Below are positions 10,153 through 64,000 of a stretch of 64,000 bases of DNA, in pieces; within the stretch, counting starts at the first letter, position 1; each line of letters opens with the position of its first letter. A program made the translations under genes and the position numbers. Origin of the DNA: Halocaridina rubra (Eukaryota > Arthropoda > Malacostraca > Decapoda > Atyidae). Where the stretch lies: positions 297,001-361,000 of the forward strand of contig JAXCGZ010022643.1 of the NCBI GenBank assembly GCA_037179515.1. The letters run 5' to 3'. Under the pieces are notes generated by a model, which had not been told where the DNA came from, did no database searches, and saw nothing but the letters and a program-made list of their open reading frames with translations.

Positions 10153-11382
10153 GTCCGAGTCAAACATTGGCTTTGCTCTCTCCCATATTTGTCTTATCAC
10201 ATAAGTCGCCTGTATGGTATAATAAAATTGCAATGTTAAAAATATTTGAAGTATATGTCCAAGAATGTATTTTTTTTCTTTTTTATGTTTTGTGTCTCTA
10301 TTAATCCCTATTTGAATTAATGGTGGATACAGACAGGTTGAGACTGCAAGTAGTCTATTATTATCTTCAAATGTTTTAATTACAAACTCCTAACATATCC
10401 TGCATATGAACAGAACACCCTTATTAGGATAATTAAAGCCTTTTTAGACAGGTAAATAAATAAAAATAATAACAAACCCTTGCTATCTGTTTTATATTTT
10501 TTACTCCTCAATAAAATAGACTATAATTATAAATTTCATGAATTTCTCATAACTATACCCCACCATAGTTTTTTTTTTCAGGATAATAGTGCAGTGCTAT
10601 AAATAAGCAAAATTTTTGGAATATCAGAATATTACAGTATAAGAAATTACAAAAGCACTGGCATTTGTTACAGTGTATTCAGTCTAATATATTTTTGTAC
10701 ATTTATGAATAATTCAGAGTACAGTAAAAGGTAATTAGTAATTATCATTATGCGACAAATAAGTTCTAGCGATATTTTGAGTCTTGCTACGATTACCTAT
10801 TCTGAATTTTATTTTAAAATTGGTGTCCACGAACTGCAAATGAAGTTTAATGTTTCATTGCCTGTCTCTTTTCATAAGCAATAACCTACATACTTGAACT
10901 ATACACTGTTTCTATTCAAAAGAACAAAGTGTTTGGATTGCATCACTTTAAAGCAATGCTTTCCTACTAATACCATTTTACCTCTTTATTATTCTGGTAT
11001 CACACTACTGCTTGCTAGCAATTAGATATCAAAAAGACACATTTCGCCCTAATATTAACTGTTTTGTCCATATTAAAGCATGCACTGTGTTTACAAAGAT
11101 AATCCACAATTTTTGTGGCTCATAAGCTTGTGCCTGGTTCCCACCCCATAGGTCCTGAATGTTCTCCAAGGTTGCTAGTACAGCTTCTCTTATCTAGAGC
11201 TACTTGCGGATAAGTAAAAGAGGTTAATGCCATCGCACGCGGTATCATCTGAATTCAGTAAGTACATCGTTAGATGTAAGAGGTCAGTATTATTAGGGGC
11301 TTAGGCTATGATGAACGGTAAAAATAAAACTGACGGAAAAGAAGAATGTTAAATGAAAAATTCAGTTTGGACATGGACTCAC
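10153..11382. other. RyR intron sequence, nothing recognised
   Basis: AT-rich, stop-dense sequence between the Copia-like LTR and the EF-hand exon. No splice-flanked coding segment, repeat or RNA gene was recognised on either strand. Confidence 0.6.
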
Positions 11383-63867
<52,485 letters not shown>

Positions 63868-64000
63868 CTGGTAATAAGAAGGGTAAACAAAAAAGTGTTT
63901 CTCAATACTAAGCTTAACTACTGAATAACACCTCAATAATTATTGCTGTAAAATAGGACAATCATTTTATGAAAGATACTTTAATTTTATTTTTTTCAAA

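Noticed and set aside
10153..11382. Search for the exon with the second EF-hand of RyR
   Set aside because: No segment with the expected Cys-Glu-Thr-Asn / Asp-Gly pattern and splice sites was found, so the exon must be outside the window.

Overview
This is animal nuclear DNA, almost certainly arthropod and probably a decapod-like crustacean. That lineage is inferred from an arthropod-type ryanodine receptor, huge introns, very long (AT)n arrays and many Jockey/CR1-like, Copia/Gypsy-like and Tigger-like transposons; no species marker is present. One host gene is recognisable: a ryanodine receptor (RyR, the intracellular Ca2+-release channel) on the minus strand. Its exons run from 63867 down to 11383. 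Seventeen consecutive constitutive exons (2668 nt, about 889 codons) keep phase at every junction and cover the part of the protein equivalent to roughly residues 3230-4090 of vertebrate RyR1: central/core solenoid, the calmodulin-binding segment, an acidic linker, the RIH-associated domain and the first EF-hand. The start of the gene lies to the right of the window and the second EF-hand plus transmembrane pore lie to the left.

The most interesting observation is an extra exon at 45064-45173. It has exactly the same length (110 nt) and the same intron phases as the canonical exon at 47731-47840, and encodes a diverged version of the same segment, the helix that corresponds to the calmodulin-binding site of vertebrate RyR1. 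Using both or neither exon would break the reading frame, so the two look like mutually exclusive exons giving channels with different calmodulin-binding helices.

The rest is intronic and dominated by mobile elements. Positions 1-10152 hold a nest: a plus-strand Jockey-like LINE (1-2856), a minus-strand CR1-like LINE (2857-5112), a second Jockey-like fragment (5113-5870), and a decayed Copia-like element with one LTR and a primer-binding site matching initiator tRNA-Met (5871-10152). Positions 14940-16659 are a Tigger-type element with a transposase stub and internal tandem repeats. Positions 16830-24430 are two diverged tandem copies of a 4-kb block, each with a LINE 3' fragment; the left copy is interrupted by a Gypsy-like remnant with a 3' LTR. 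Between 29.9 and 39.7 kb lie two copies of a TA-flanked MITE, a decayed full Tigger-like transposon (34866-37529) and a related deletion derivative (38394-39651). Between 49.8 and 55.5 kb are (AT)n arrays, a tRNA-like inverted repeat hairpin, a tRNA SINE and a third MITE. Between 57.5 and 63.4 kb a decayed antisense LINE is interrupted by another Tigger relic and a SINE, followed by a rather intact CR1-like LINE 3' half.

No CRISPR array, operon, rRNA or functional tRNA gene was seen. Splice junctions were assigned by eye from GT/AG sites, phase continuity and remembered RyR family sequence; transcript data were not available.
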